A stretch of DNA of 32,193 nucleotides, from NCBI GenBank assembly GCA_011053145.1, contig DRLC01000023.1, positions 1-32,193 of the forward strand. Reading direction: 5' to 3'. This DNA is from Planctomycetota bacterium (GTDB lineage: Bacteria > Planctomycetota > UBA1135 > GCA-002686595). The stretch's first letter is position 1; every line of letters begins with the position of its first letter. A model generated the notes under the pieces. The model did not search any database and had not been told where the DNA came from. It was given only the letters and a program-made list of their open reading frames with translations. The position numbers and the translations under genes are program-made. Positions 23,428 through 32,193 of this stretch are shown piece by piece.

Positions 23428-25746
23428 TCAGCGGCCCTCGGCCTCGGCCGGCGCGAGCGCGCGGAGTTGCTCCTCGGCCCAGCGGCGTAGAGCCGTTGGA
23501 TCGACCACCTGGGCGCCCTGCGCTTGCGCTTCGTCCAAGAGCTCGAGCACCAGCGGCGCATCCTCGATTCCGCGCGCGTTGTAGAGCGCGCTCCTGTAGA
23601 AGACCCCGCTCGGCTCCTTTTCGATGGCCCTCATGGCGTCGCGCGCTGCCAGGAGGTACTCGAGCGCTCGGGTGCCGACCGCATCGGACCAGGTCCCATT
23701 CGCGTCGCGCATGGACATCGTCAGGAGCTGTCCGATCAGGTTCAGGGTGTGCGCACGTCGCCACGCGTCGGGGCGCTCGAGCCATAGAATCTCCTTCGCC
23801 CGCTCCGCCCAGCGCGCGTACTTCTCCGCCGGTCCCCCCGTGTAGTTGGAGAGGATGTAAGCCTGGACGAACAGCGCGTCGGGGTGGAAGGGGTCCCGCG
23901 CGAGCAGGCGCGTCGCGAGCTCCTGGACCCGGTCCTTGTCCCAGTCCTCGATCGCGCGGCGCAGTTCCTGCGTCTCGGGGTCGTTCGGATCGTGGACGGG
24001 CAGGCCGGCCTCCGGGAAGATGCCCTCACGACACAGCGCGGGGGCCCACCAGGCCGGGGCACCGGCGCCGACTCCGAAGGGCATGTCGACCTCCCCATAG
24101 CCGATTCGTTCCACCTCCAACGCGTACCCTTCGAGGTGCCGTAGTTGCAGCGACGCCTGATCGGAGATCCGGTATTCGACGTTGCTCATCGGTTCCGAGC
24201 CCTTACGCGAGGCCTTCTCCCGGGCCTCGATCCAGTCCTTGGCCGCTCCCGTGTCCCACTCGTCCAGGGCCAGGCCGACGAGCATCCAGCCGGCTTCGTG
24301 GGACCTCGTGTCGTCCTGGGTGAGCTCGAGCACAAGCGCGCGCGCCTCCGCGAATTCACCCTGCTCGCGCAGCTTGACCGCCCGCGCCATCTTCTCCTTC
24401 CAGGGATCACGGGCGAGCTGCGCGGCGCGCTCGTCCGCGGCGAGGTATGCGAGCACGGGCTTGAGTTGCTCCATGCGCTGCGTGGCTCGCTCGGGGATAT
24501 CGTGGATATCTGCCTCGGCGGCGGACCAGGAGTTCGCGCGAAGCTGCCCGAACGTCTTGGCTGTGCTGAACCATGTATCCGCGGAGTCGAACTCCCCGAG
24601 CGCAAGCTTGATCTCTCCCCGCAGGAAGTAGGCGTCCGCCCAGCCGCGGTCGACGTACGATCCCGATGTCCTCTGGCGGACCTCTTCGTCCATCTTCGTT
24701 GTCGCCACCTCGCACGCCCGCTCCGCGTCCGCGATGTGCCCCCCTTCGAAGAGCCCCTTGGCGTAGAAGTACAGGAGTCTCGGGTTCTTCGGGAACACGG
24801 CGAGCGCGCGCTCAGCGGTCGCCAGGCGCTCCTCGAGTGGAACCTGCGCGTGCCAGAGGGCGCGCAGCAAGAGCTCCTGGGCGCGCGCTAGCTCGGGGTT
24901 CGTGGCGACGGCCTCCCGCAGCGTCTCCACCATCCCCGCGAGGTTCCCCTCGCGCGCCCACGCATCCTCCGCCTCCTGCAGCAGCGCGAGCGCGCGCGTT
25001 CGGTCTTCCTTGCTCACTGACGCCCCGTCCCAGCTCGCCTCCACGCGCGTCCTCGGACCGACGTCCTCGGGCCGATCGATCGGCTCCGGGCGCGGGTCCC
25101 AGGGCGCGCCGTCCACGGTATTCCCCTCGACGACGAGCCACCCCGGTACGCCTACCATCGCCTGCCCGTTCGCCTCGAGCCGGTTGTTGCGCAGCTCGAT
25201 TTTCCCGCTCTCGCGGAACCCGAACCCCGCGCTGCTGTTGTCGTGGATCAGGTTCCCCGTAGCTCGCACCCCGAACGTCCCCCAGGTGTACAGCCCCGTC
25301 ACGCCGCAGCCGTTCAGGTCACAGTTCTCGACGGTCAGGTCCCTCGTCTCCAGGGCCGCGAGCACATTGCCCGCGCACAAGCCCTTGATCTCCATCGTGT
25401 GGAACATGCGGAGCCCGCGCAGCGTGATCCCGCTCCCGCCCCGGACCCGAAAAACGTCTTCTATCCGACTCGTGCATGCGAGCTCGGTCCCCTCGACCCC
25501 CTCGACCGTCACGTTCGTCTTGTCCCGCAACTCGAAACCGGTGTCGGTCGTGTAGCGGCGCGCTTCGAGGATGATGTGGGCTCCGTCTTCGGCCTGGTCG
25601 AGGAGCGCTTGGAGGTTCTCTCCGGTCGGCTCCTCTTGCACCGGGGTTTGTCCTTCTCCTGCGCCCTCCTGGACGAGTGCGGCAACGGAGAGGGACGGGA
25701 ACAGGGCGAGGCAGAGCGTGGCGAGGGAGAGGATTTCGACCTGCAT
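23428..25746 (-). CDS. Secreted right-handed beta-helix plus TPR protein
   Basis: The protein has 772 residues and a signal peptide (MQVEILSLATLCLALFPSLS). Residues ~60-210 resemble a parallel beta-helix: FRVRGGSGITLRGLRMFHTM, DLTVENCDLNGCGVTGLYTW, FGVRATGNLIHDNSSAGFGF and KIELRNNRLEANGQAMVG show the alternating V/I/L strands and N-ladder. From ~245 on it is helical with TPR-like repeats (ALALLQEAEDAWAREGNLAG, ERLATAERALAVFPKNPRLL, WADAYFLRGEIKLALGEFD). Beta-helices usually bind or cleave carbohydrates, but no catalytic residues can be assigned. The ATG at 25746 follows TACCAT by 6 nt. The frame is open further upstream to 25989 but lacks any signal there. Confidence 0.8.
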   Translation of the reverse strand: MQVEILSLATLCLALFPSLSVAALVQEGAGEGQTPVQEEPTGENLQALLDQAEDGAHIILEARRYTTDTGFELRDKTNVTVEGVEGTELACTSRIEDVFRVRGGSGITLRGLRMFHTMEIKGLCAGNVLAALETRDLTVENCDLNGCGVTGLYTWGTFGVRATGNLIHDNSSAGFGFRESGKIELRNNRLEANGQAMVGVPGWLVVEGNTVDGAPWDPRPEPIDRPEDVGPRTRVEASWDGASVSKEDRTRALALLQEAEDAWAREGNLAGMVETLREAVATNPELARAQELLLRALWHAQVPLEERLATAERALAVFPKNPRLLYFYAKGLFEGGHIADAERACEVATTKMDEEVRQRTSGSYVDRGWADAYFLRGEIKLALGEFDSADTWFSTAKTFGQLRANSWSAAEADIHDIPERATQRMEQLKPVLAYLAADERAAQLARDPWKEKMARAVKLREQGEFAEARALVLELTQDDTRSHEAGWMLVGLALDEWDTGAAKDWIEAREKASRKGSEPMSNVEYRISDQASLQLRHLEGYALEVERIGYGEVDMPFGVGAGAPAWWAPALCREGIFPEAGLPVHDPNDPETQELRRAIEDWDKDRVQELATRLLARDPFHPDALFVQAYILSNYTGGPAEKYARWAERAKEILWLERPDAWRRAHTLNLIGQLLTMSMRDANGTWSDAVGTRALEYLLAARDAMRAIEKEPSGVFYRSALYNARGIEDAPLVLELLDEAQAQGAQVVDPTALRRWAEEQLRALAPAEAEGR

Positions 25747-25752
25747 GTCGCC

Positions 25753-25780
25753 ATGGTAGGAAGCGCTCCGAGCGTTCCAA
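25753..25780 (-). promoter_or_regulatory. TTGGAA-16-TACCAT promoter, leaderless type
   Basis: On the minus strand TTGGAA (25775-25780) and TACCAT (25753-25758) are 16 bp apart, and the -10 lies 6 nt before ATG 25746. The rest of the 255-nt gap to 26001 shows nothing I can assign. Confidence 0.55.
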
Positions 25781-26001
25781 GACCGTGAGGAGGAGGTGCT
25801 CGTGGCGGGCTGGGCCAGGTCCGTTCGGCCGGCGAATTCGCACCGCGACCGACTCCCCCCCACCCCCGGAGGGCTGTTCCGTGCGTTCTCCTGAGGCCAG
25901 CTCGGGGAGGGGGCACGGCATGGCTGGATCGGGGCACGATCGGGCATCGTCGCTCTCCGTGCTCGGGTCGCGGGGGACGACTCACCCACGCCCCGGGGTG
26001 C

Positions 26002-26583
26002 TCAGGGGTCCTTCTTGACGGGCTCCTCCGCCGCTTCGAGGGCGTGTCGCTGGAGGAGCGGCACCTGCAGGATCGTGAAGAGCATCGTGATTCCGAGCAG
26101 TCCGAAGACCTTGAAGTTGACCCAGGTGTCGGTCGAGACGTTGCGCCAGACCACCTCGTTCAGGGCGGCGAGGAAGAAGAAGAGCGCTGCGTAGCGGATT
26201 CCGAGCAGCTTCCAGCCGCGTTGCGTGAGCGAAAACGCCTCGCCCATCAGGGCCTCCAGGAAGTTGCGGCCCGTGGCGAGTCCGAACAGCAGGATCGAGC
26301 CGAACAGCACGTTCAGGATCGTGACCTTCAGCTTGATGAAGGTCTCATCGTGCAGCCAGATCGTCAGGCCCCCGAACACGAGAACGATCACGAGCGTGAA
26401 GAGAGTCATCGGGGGAACGCGCCCGTCGCGTCGCTTGGCGACCGCGGCGGCGATTACGGTCGCAACGATGAAGACGCCCGTGGCGGCGAAGATCCCCCAG
26501 AGCTTGTTCGTGAGGAAGAAGAGCAGGAGCGGCCCGAACTCGGTCAGGAGTTTCGAGGCGGGCTTGGGTTGGGGGGAGGGCAT
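26002..26583 (-). CDS. yciB: YciB / inner-membrane septation protein A family
   Basis: The protein has 193 residues, the family's normal length. It begins with the YciB pattern LLTEFGPLLLFFLTNKLWGIFAATGVFIVAT, then VFGGLTIWLHDETFIKLKVTILNVLFG, GRNFLEALMGEAFSLTQRGWKLL and LNEVVWRNVSTDTWVNFKVFG, all characteristic. About five to six hydrophobic helices span the sequence. YciB is an inner-membrane protein linked to cell-envelope integrity and septation in enterobacteria. Divergent from the M48 protease gene, with TAACAT 7 nt before the ATG. Confidence 0.95.
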   Translation of the reverse strand: MPSPQPKPASKLLTEFGPLLLFFLTNKLWGIFAATGVFIVATVIAAAVAKRRDGRVPPMTLFTLVIVLVFGGLTIWLHDETFIKLKVTILNVLFGSILLFGLATGRNFLEALMGEAFSLTQRGWKLLGIRYAALFFFLAALNEVVWRNVSTDTWVNFKVFGLLGITMLFTILQVPLLQRHALEAAEEPVKKDP

Positions 26584-26590
26584 GGGGGGG

Positions 26591-26619
26591 ATGTTATCCG
26601 GGCTTGACCGAAGCGTCGA
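26591..26619 (-). promoter_or_regulatory. TCGACG-17-TAACAT promoter of yciB, leaderless type
   Basis: On the minus strand TCGACG (26614-26619) and TAACAT (26591-26596) are 17 bp apart; TAACAT lies 7 nt before ATG 26583. It overlaps the divergent promoter of the M48 gene, so the two probably compete. Confidence 0.6.
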
Positions 26620-26634
26620 TCGGGCCGTTACCAT
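26604..26634 (+). promoter_or_regulatory. TTGACC-19-TACCAT promoter of the M48 protease, leaderless type
   Basis: TTGACC (26604-26609) and TACCAT (26629-26634) are 19 bp apart; TACCAT lies 7 nt before ATG 26642. Confidence 0.6.
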
Positions 26635-26641
26635 CCCACCC

Positions 26642-27865
26642 ATGTCCTTCGTGATCCTCGCTCTACTCCTCGGGACCTACGCTCTCTCCCGGATCGCCGA
26701 CCTCCTGAACCTGCGCGCCCTGCGCCAGGACCCACCGCCCGAACTCGCCGGGCTCTACGATGCCGACGAGTACCGCCGTTCTCAGGAGTACACCCGCGCG
26801 AAGCTCGCGTTCGGGATGATTCCCGCCACCTTCGATCTCCTGGTCCTGCTCGCCTTCTGGGGGCTCGGCGGGTTCGGGTGGCTCGACTCGTTCGTGCGCG
26901 GTTTCGGTCTCGGTCCGATCGCGGCGGGGCTCGCGTACATCGGGATCCTGGCCTTCGCCGGCCAACTCCTCTCCCTACCCTTCGAGGCCTGGTCCACCTT
27001 CGTGATCGAGGAGCGCTTCGGCTTCAACCGTACGACTCCGGGCACGTTCTTCGCGGACCTCGCAAAGGGGACGCTCCTCGCCGTGGTCCTCGGTGCGCCC
27101 CTCCTCGCCGCGATCCTGTGGTTCTTCGAGGTGGCCGGTCCGCTCGCATGGCTCTACTGCTGGGGCGTCACGGTCCTGTTCCTCGTGGCGGTCCAGTTCA
27201 TCGCGCCGACGTGGATCATGCCGCTCTTCAATCGCTTCGAGCCGCTCGACGAGGGAGAGCTGCGCGACGCCGTGCTCGCCTACGCGCGCAGCGTCTCGTT
27301 TCCGCTCGAGGGTCTCTTCGTGATCGACGGTTCGAAGCGCTCGACGAAGGCGAATGCGTTCTTCACGGGCTTCGGGCGCCACAAGCGCGTCGCCCTCTTC
27401 GACACCCTGATCGAGAAGCACTCGGTCCCCGAGCTCGTCGGCGTGGTCGCCCACGAGATCGGTCACTACAAGCGCGGTCACATCAAGAAGATGCTCGCCA
27501 TCGGGATCGCGCAGACCGGAGTGATGTTCTTCCTGCTCTCGCTCTTCCTCCGCGAGCCCGCGATCTTCGAGGCCTTCGGCGTGGGCACCCCCTCGACCTA
27601 TGTGGGCCTCGTGCTCTTCTCGGTCCTCTTTGCTCCGGTCAGTTTGCTCCTGACCCTCGGCGTGCAGGCCTTCTCGCGCCGCAACGAGTTCGAGGCCGAT
27701 GCATTCGCCCGCGAAACCCTCGGAAGTGGCGAGGACCTTGCCCGTGCTCTCGAGAAACTCTCGACGGACAGCCTCCAGAACCTCACGCCGCATCCGTTCT
27801 ACGTCGCGCTGCACCACTCCCATCCCCCGCTCGCCGCGAGACTGCGCGCACTCCGAAGTCTCTAA
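26642..27865 (+). CDS. M48 family zinc metalloprotease (Ste24 / CAAX prenyl protease 1-like)
   Basis: The protein has 407 residues and about seven transmembrane helices. The zinc motif is HEIGH (271-275), with the third ligand in NEFEADAFA (348-356). SKRSTKANAFFTGFGRHKRVALFDTLIEKH (231-260) and the end HPFYVALHHSHPPLAARL match Ste24, as does IAPTWIMPLFNRFEPL (187-202). In eukaryotes Ste24 processes prenylated peptides; bacterial homologues are thought to take part in membrane-protein quality control, with unclear substrates. The start is supported by a TTGACC/TACCAT promoter with a 7-nt gap. Its stop overlaps the stop of the converging xdhC gene. Confidence 0.95.
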   Translation: MSFVILALLLGTYALSRIADLLNLRALRQDPPPELAGLYDADEYRRSQEYTRAKLAFGMIPATFDLLVLLAFWGLGGFGWLDSFVRGFGLGPIAAGLAYIGILAFAGQLLSLPFEAWSTFVIEERFGFNRTTPGTFFADLAKGTLLAVVLGAPLLAAILWFFEVAGPLAWLYCWGVTVLFLVAVQFIAPTWIMPLFNRFEPLDEGELRDAVLAYARSVSFPLEGLFVIDGSKRSTKANAFFTGFGRHKRVALFDTLIEKHSVPELVGVVAHEIGHYKRGHIKKMLAIGIAQTGVMFFLLSLFLREPAIFEAFGVGTPSTYVGLVLFSVLFAPVSLLLTLGVQAFSRRNEFEADAFARETLGSGEDLARALEKLSTDSLQNLTPHPFYVALHHSHPPLAARLRALRSL

Positions 27866-28683
27866 CCCGGAGCAGCGGGGCTCGGCAGCGCATCGAGGAT
27901 TTCTCGAATCTGGGCGGCCGCGGAGAGGGCGATCGCGGCGGGCTCCTTCGAGACCCTCCCGAGGCCGATCGGGCAGGTGACTCGGTCGAGGAGCTCGTCG
28001 CCGATCTCGCGCCGGGAGAGGCGAGAACGAAACCTTTCCCACTTGCGCGTCGAGCCGATCAGCCCGAGGTAGGGAAAGTCGTGGTGGCGCAGCGCGTGTT
28101 CGATGAGCCGCTCGTCGAGGGCGTGGTCGTGTGTCATCACGACGACCAGGCTGTCCGGCGCGAGCCGGTCCATCTCCTCTTCGTGGTCCTCGGTCTGCAC
28201 GAGGCGATAGGGCCTCCCGGGGGGGTGAGGGGGGGTCGGGACGAGTGCATCTTCGGAGCGTTCGTCGAAGAGAGCGACCTCGAGCCCGAGCCACGGCGCG
28301 AGTCCGCCGAGGGCCTGGCCGACGTGGCCCGCTCCGAAGATCGCGAGCATCCGTCGCCGCCAGCGAAGGGGCTCGAAGAAGAGCGTGACCTGGCCGCCGC
28401 AGCACTGGCCGACGCGCTCGGAGAGGGGGAAGGTGCGCGTCTGGGAGGGCGCCTCGGGGTCCGCGAGCAGTGCGGTCGCTTCCTCGATCGCAACGCGTTC
28501 GAGGCGTCCACCGCCGATCGTTCCCCAGGCGAGTTCGCCGCCGGAGACGATCATCCGCGCACCGACTTCACGCGGCGTGCTGCCCGCAACCCCGGAGACG
28601 ACCACGAGGCAGGCGGGACGGCCGGCCTCGCGCAGGTGGCCGAGGCAGTCGAGCCAGTAGGCGTCGGTGTGGAAGGGTTCCAT
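27862..28683 (-). CDS. xdhC: XdhC family molybdenum-cofactor chaperone
   Basis: The protein has 273 residues. The N-terminal XdhC/CoxI block is clear: LVVVSGVAGSTPREVGARMIV, WGTIGGGRLERVAIEEA and RVGQCCGGQVTLFFEPL (91-107). The C-terminal Rossmann-like half starts LAIFGAGHVGQALGGL and includes VVVMTHDHALDERLIEHAL and DFPYLGLIGSTRKWERFRSRL, then CPIGLGRVSKEPAAIALS. XdhC proteins bind Moco, promote its sulfuration and insert it into xanthine dehydrogenase or related enzymes; no such enzyme gene is in the window. ATG 28683 is preceded by TAGAAT with a 7-nt C-tract. The stop overlaps the M48 stop (shared CTAA). Confidence 0.93.
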   Translation of the reverse strand: MEPFHTDAYWLDCLGHLREAGRPACLVVVSGVAGSTPREVGARMIVSGGELAWGTIGGGRLERVAIEEATALLADPEAPSQTRTFPLSERVGQCCGGQVTLFFEPLRWRRRMLAIFGAGHVGQALGGLAPWLGLEVALFDERSEDALVPTPPHPPGRPYRLVQTEDHEEEMDRLAPDSLVVVMTHDHALDERLIEHALRHHDFPYLGLIGSTRKWERFRSRLSRREIGDELLDRVTCPIGLGRVSKEPAAIALSAAAQIREILDALPSPAAPG

Positions 28684-28690
28684 GGGGGGG

Positions 28691-28696
28691 ATTCTA
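28691..28696 (-). promoter_or_regulatory. TAGAAT -10 box, leaderless type
   Basis: On the minus strand TAGAAT lies 7 nt before ATG 28683, with CCCCCCC between. No good -35 at the standard distance. Confidence 0.5.
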
Positions 28697-28792
28697 GCCG
28701 GCAGCGGGCGCAACCGGAGCAGGCGTGGGGCGGTCCCCGGGTGGGTGGGGGCTAGGGATGGTGTGCGGGGTTGGGCTGCGGCGGTCCCGCGC

Positions 28793-29521
28793 CTACCCCC
28801 TCCGCCCCTCGATCCAGTCGGTCGGAAACGGTTCTCCGAAGCGGTACCCGAGCAGCGCGAGGTCCTTCTCGAACACGCGCTCGATCAGGCGCTGGGTCCA
28901 CGGTTCGTGGAACCACTCCGTATACGGCTTTCCCCGATCCGCTCGGATCTTGGTACCGACCTTCACACCCGTCTCGATCGGGATCCCGATCCGCCGCCCG
29001 ATCTCCGCCAGGTGCTCCTCGCGGTTCTCGATGCGTGCGATGAAGTCGACCATGACCTTGCCCTGTTCGTCGGTGTAGCAGCCGAAGTGATTGGGCAGGT
29101 GATAGTGGCGCGGGCCGAGGAGCTTCCCGTTCCACGCGCGCACGCGCAGCCAATGCTCGAGCGGCATCTTGCGTCGCATCACCGTGGAGTAGAGGTTGCG
29201 ATAGACCTTGCCCTCCTTCTTCAGGTACGCGAAGTAGCGCGAGAGCGTCTTGTCCCACGGGTTTCGCTCCATCGCGAAGGTGAAGTAGGAGTCCCACACC
29301 TTTCGCCCAACCCGGTCGCGGATCTCGAGAGCCGTCGCGTGCCGCCCGATCCCCTCGCAGTTGCGTCCGGCCACCGCCGGCCGCCCGTCGTCGCTCGCCT
29401 TGTGCACCGGCGTCACGATGTCGTCGTCGGAAAGGTACGGCGCCAGTGCCGTCGTGATCGCCCTCCCGCTCGTGCGCTTCAGGTGGACGAAGATGAACTT
29501 GTGTTCGTGGCAGACGATCAT
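28793..29521 (-). CDS. Sulfotransferase-like protein (Sulfotransfer_2 type)
   Basis: The protein has 242 residues. KFIFVHLKRTSGRAITTAL near the N-terminus fits the PAPS 5'-phosphosulfate loop (the usual form is K-x-(A/G)-G-T-S), and FAMERNPWDKTLSRYFAYLK fits the 3'-phosphate-binding segment (R-(D/N)-P). ARIENREEHLAEIGRRIGI and the C-terminal EWFHEPWTQRLIERVFEKDLALLGYRFGE are as seen in carbohydrate sulfotransferases. The loop is atypical (KRTSGRA), so activity should be tested. No signal peptide, so it would act in the cytoplasm. AGGAG (29531-29535) lies 9 nt before the ATG. It follows the decayed nucleotidyltransferase by 27 nt and may share its promoter. Confidence 0.7.
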   Translation of the reverse strand: MIVCHEHKFIFVHLKRTSGRAITTALAPYLSDDDIVTPVHKASDDGRPAVAGRNCEGIGRHATALEIRDRVGRKVWDSYFTFAMERNPWDKTLSRYFAYLKKEGKVYRNLYSTVMRRKMPLEHWLRVRAWNGKLLGPRHYHLPNHFGCYTDEQGKVMVDFIARIENREEHLAEIGRRIGIPIETGVKVGTKIRADRGKPYTEWFHEPWTQRLIERVFEKDLALLGYRFGEPFPTDWIEGRRG

Positions 29522-29530
29522 CGAAGGGAA

Positions 29531-29535
29531 CTCCT
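29531..29535 (-). promoter_or_regulatory. Shine-Dalgarno AGGAG of the sulfotransferase-like gene
   Basis: AGGAG lies 9 nt before ATG 29521 on the minus strand. It sits in the 27 nt after the nucleotidyltransferase remnant, consistent with cotranscription. Confidence 0.55.
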
Positions 29536-29548
29536 GAAGGTGGAGGGC

Positions 29549-29692
29549 CTACTCGCCGCTCCCTTCCAGCATCTCCAGGTCCTTCGTTGCGCGAACGAAA
29601 CCATGGGCCGCCAGCGCGTGGGCATCCACGACCAGGAACTCAACGTCCTCCGCGCAGAACGCGGACAACAGATCGGCGAAGTCGGGGTTCAC
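29549..29692 (-). pseudogene. Remnant of a nucleotidyltransferase (AbiEii/MNT-like), N-terminal 47 residues
   Basis: From GTG 29692 the frame gives 47 residues and a TAG stop. The sequence is VNPDFADLLSAFCAEDVEFL, then VVDAHALAAHGFVRATKDLE. This matches the start of small nucleotidyltransferases whose usual form is 'DLLxAFNxxxVEYLVVGAxAxAxHGxxRAT(K/G)D(L/I)D'. The Gly of the hG motif is Asp here and the second catalytic Asp is Glu. Everything after this motif is missing; the sequence runs out 27 nt before the sulfotransferase gene. It overlaps the upstream partner gene by 53 nt in another frame, as coupled pairs of this type do. A 3' deletion is the simplest explanation. Confidence 0.6.
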
Positions 29693-29852
29693 CTGTCTCA
29701 CTCCGGTTCCATTCCATGCACAGTCGCGTCAGTTGCCAGACCGCTTCCATGCGTTCGCCCATCGTCGTACCCGCCCAGTCGTCGCGCGGTTCCTCCTGTC
29801 CCTCACGGAGAACCCGGACGGTGATGGACCTGCGGCGCTCAGCGGGGGACAT
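29640..29852 (-). CDS. Small partner protein of a decayed nucleotidyltransferase module
   Basis: The protein has 70 residues: RRRSITVRVLREGQEEPRDD, a central TMGERMEAVWQLTRLCMEWN and an end EPRLRRSVVRVLRGGR. From memory, short proteins with a 'TxxER(M/L)xxVWxLT' core and this kind of basic end stand directly before nucleotidyltransferase genes and are taken as antitoxin-like partners; I have no database check. Its frame is intact while the downstream nucleotidyltransferase is truncated. TAGGAT 6 nt before the ATG suggests leaderless transcription, and a 12-bp palindrome just upstream could be its operator. Confidence 0.6.
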   Translation of the reverse strand: MSPAERRRSITVRVLREGQEEPRDDWAGTTMGERMEAVWQLTRLCMEWNRSETGEPRLRRSVVRVLRGGR

Positions 29853-29858
29853 GGGGGT

Positions 29859-29886
29859 ATCCTACCACCGCCCCGGTTCCGGAACC
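29859..29886 (-). promoter_or_regulatory. TAGGAT -10 box with palindrome GGTTCCGGAACC
   Basis: On the minus strand TAGGAT (29859-29864) lies 6 nt before ATG 29852. The perfect 12-bp palindrome GGTTCCGGAACC (29875-29886) occupies the spacer/-35 region, where a repressor would block polymerase. GGTTCC recurs at 29909-29914. Confidence 0.5.
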
Positions 29887-29923
29887 CCAGGACCGTTCCA
29901 CCCTTTCCGGTTCCCTAGCCGAA

Positions 29924-29976
29924 CCTGCCCCCACGCTTCGCCCCATCGGTGAAGCGTGGGGCGAAGCGTGGGCAGG
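29924..29976. repeat. Two mutually exclusive hairpins downstream of clpB
   Basis: An outer arm at 29924-29944 pairs with 29958-29976 (19 pairs, two bulged C). Alternatively CCCCACGCTTC (29929-29939) pairs with GAAGCGTGGGG (29951-29961), 11 bp. Both cannot form together because a tandem GAAGCGTGGG copy (29951 and 29963) competes for one left arm. No T-run follows on either strand. It lies 16 nt after the clpB stop. Confidence 0.6.
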
Positions 29977-29991
29977 GGTAGGCGTCGTCGT

Positions 29992-32193
<2,202 letters not shown>

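Noticed and set aside
18678-23561. A 1627-codon open frame on the minus strand, antisense to the anthraniloyl-CoA enzyme and the secreted unknown
   Set aside because: The plus-strand frames carry clear domains and a signal peptide. The antisense product is low-complexity Arg/Val/Glu/Ala sequence with no motif, as expected from high GC at third positions.
25747-25989. N-terminal extension of the beta-helix/TPR protein
   Set aside because: The frame is open, but the ATG at 25746 is followed by a signal peptide and preceded by a TTGGAA/TACCAT promoter; the extension is low-complexity.

Overview
The window is very GC-rich, and most genes leave long open antisense frames. Lipoprotein signal peptides and a Kdo/WaaP-type lipopolysaccharide kinase point to a diderm bacterium. 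Secreted FG-GAP/VCBS proteins, an ASPIC (CRTAC1-type) protein, an alkaline-phosphatase-superfamily 'sulfatase', a CPISN-type redoxin and many large unknown secreted proteins suggest Planctomycetota or a similar high-GC lineage (inference, not proven). I count 29 genes or gene remnants. I see no rRNA, tRNA, CRISPR array, insertion sequence or prophage.

Layout. 1-3105 (+): an operon of a TPR protein (5' end outside the window), a CRTAC1-like FG-GAP/ASPIC lipoprotein and a redoxin lipoprotein, with overlapping ends. 3113-7747 (-): a glutaminyl cyclase-like lipoprotein, a sulfatase-fold lipoprotein with Thr in place of the catalytic Cys/Ser, a tryptophanase whose specificity residues match TnaA, and a YigZ/IMPACT protein. 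7774-9404 (+): a GIY-YIG protein, a DUF2569 membrane protein with a frame anomaly at its start, and an internally deleted amidohydrolase lipoprotein. 9417-14859 (-): two unknown proteins, a bacilliredoxin, a CLC-CBS chloride channel and a secreted FG-GAP/tail-fibre-like protein. 15038-18730: a metallophosphoesterase (+), a coupled pair of a DUF234-type ATPase and a double-CxxC protein (-), and an LPS kinase-like protein (+). 18780-25746: a two-domain anthraniloyl-CoA monooxygenase/reductase (+), a large secreted unknown (+) and a beta-helix/TPR secreted protein (-). 26002-29852: YciB (-), a Ste24-type M48 protease (+), XdhC (-), a sulfotransferase-like protein (-) and a decayed nucleotidyltransferase/partner module (-). 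29992-32193 (-): ClpB, 5' end outside the window.

The strongest global signal is in the promoters. Thirteen start codons lie 6-9 nt downstream of a TAnnnT box, in both orientations and in front of unrelated genes. Several also have a plausible -35. This is the layout of leaderless transcripts. A minority of genes carry ordinary Shine-Dalgarno sequences (tryptophanase, DUF2569, sulfotransferase and the unknown at 21249). The best candidates for undescribed biology are the nucleotidyltransferase remnant with its intact partner, promoter and palindrome (29549-29886), the ATPase/CxxC pair with its AT-rich operator-like promoter (15953-17727), the catalytically gutted amidohydrolase lipoprotein (8694-9404), and the hairpin/T-run just upstream of tryptophanase.
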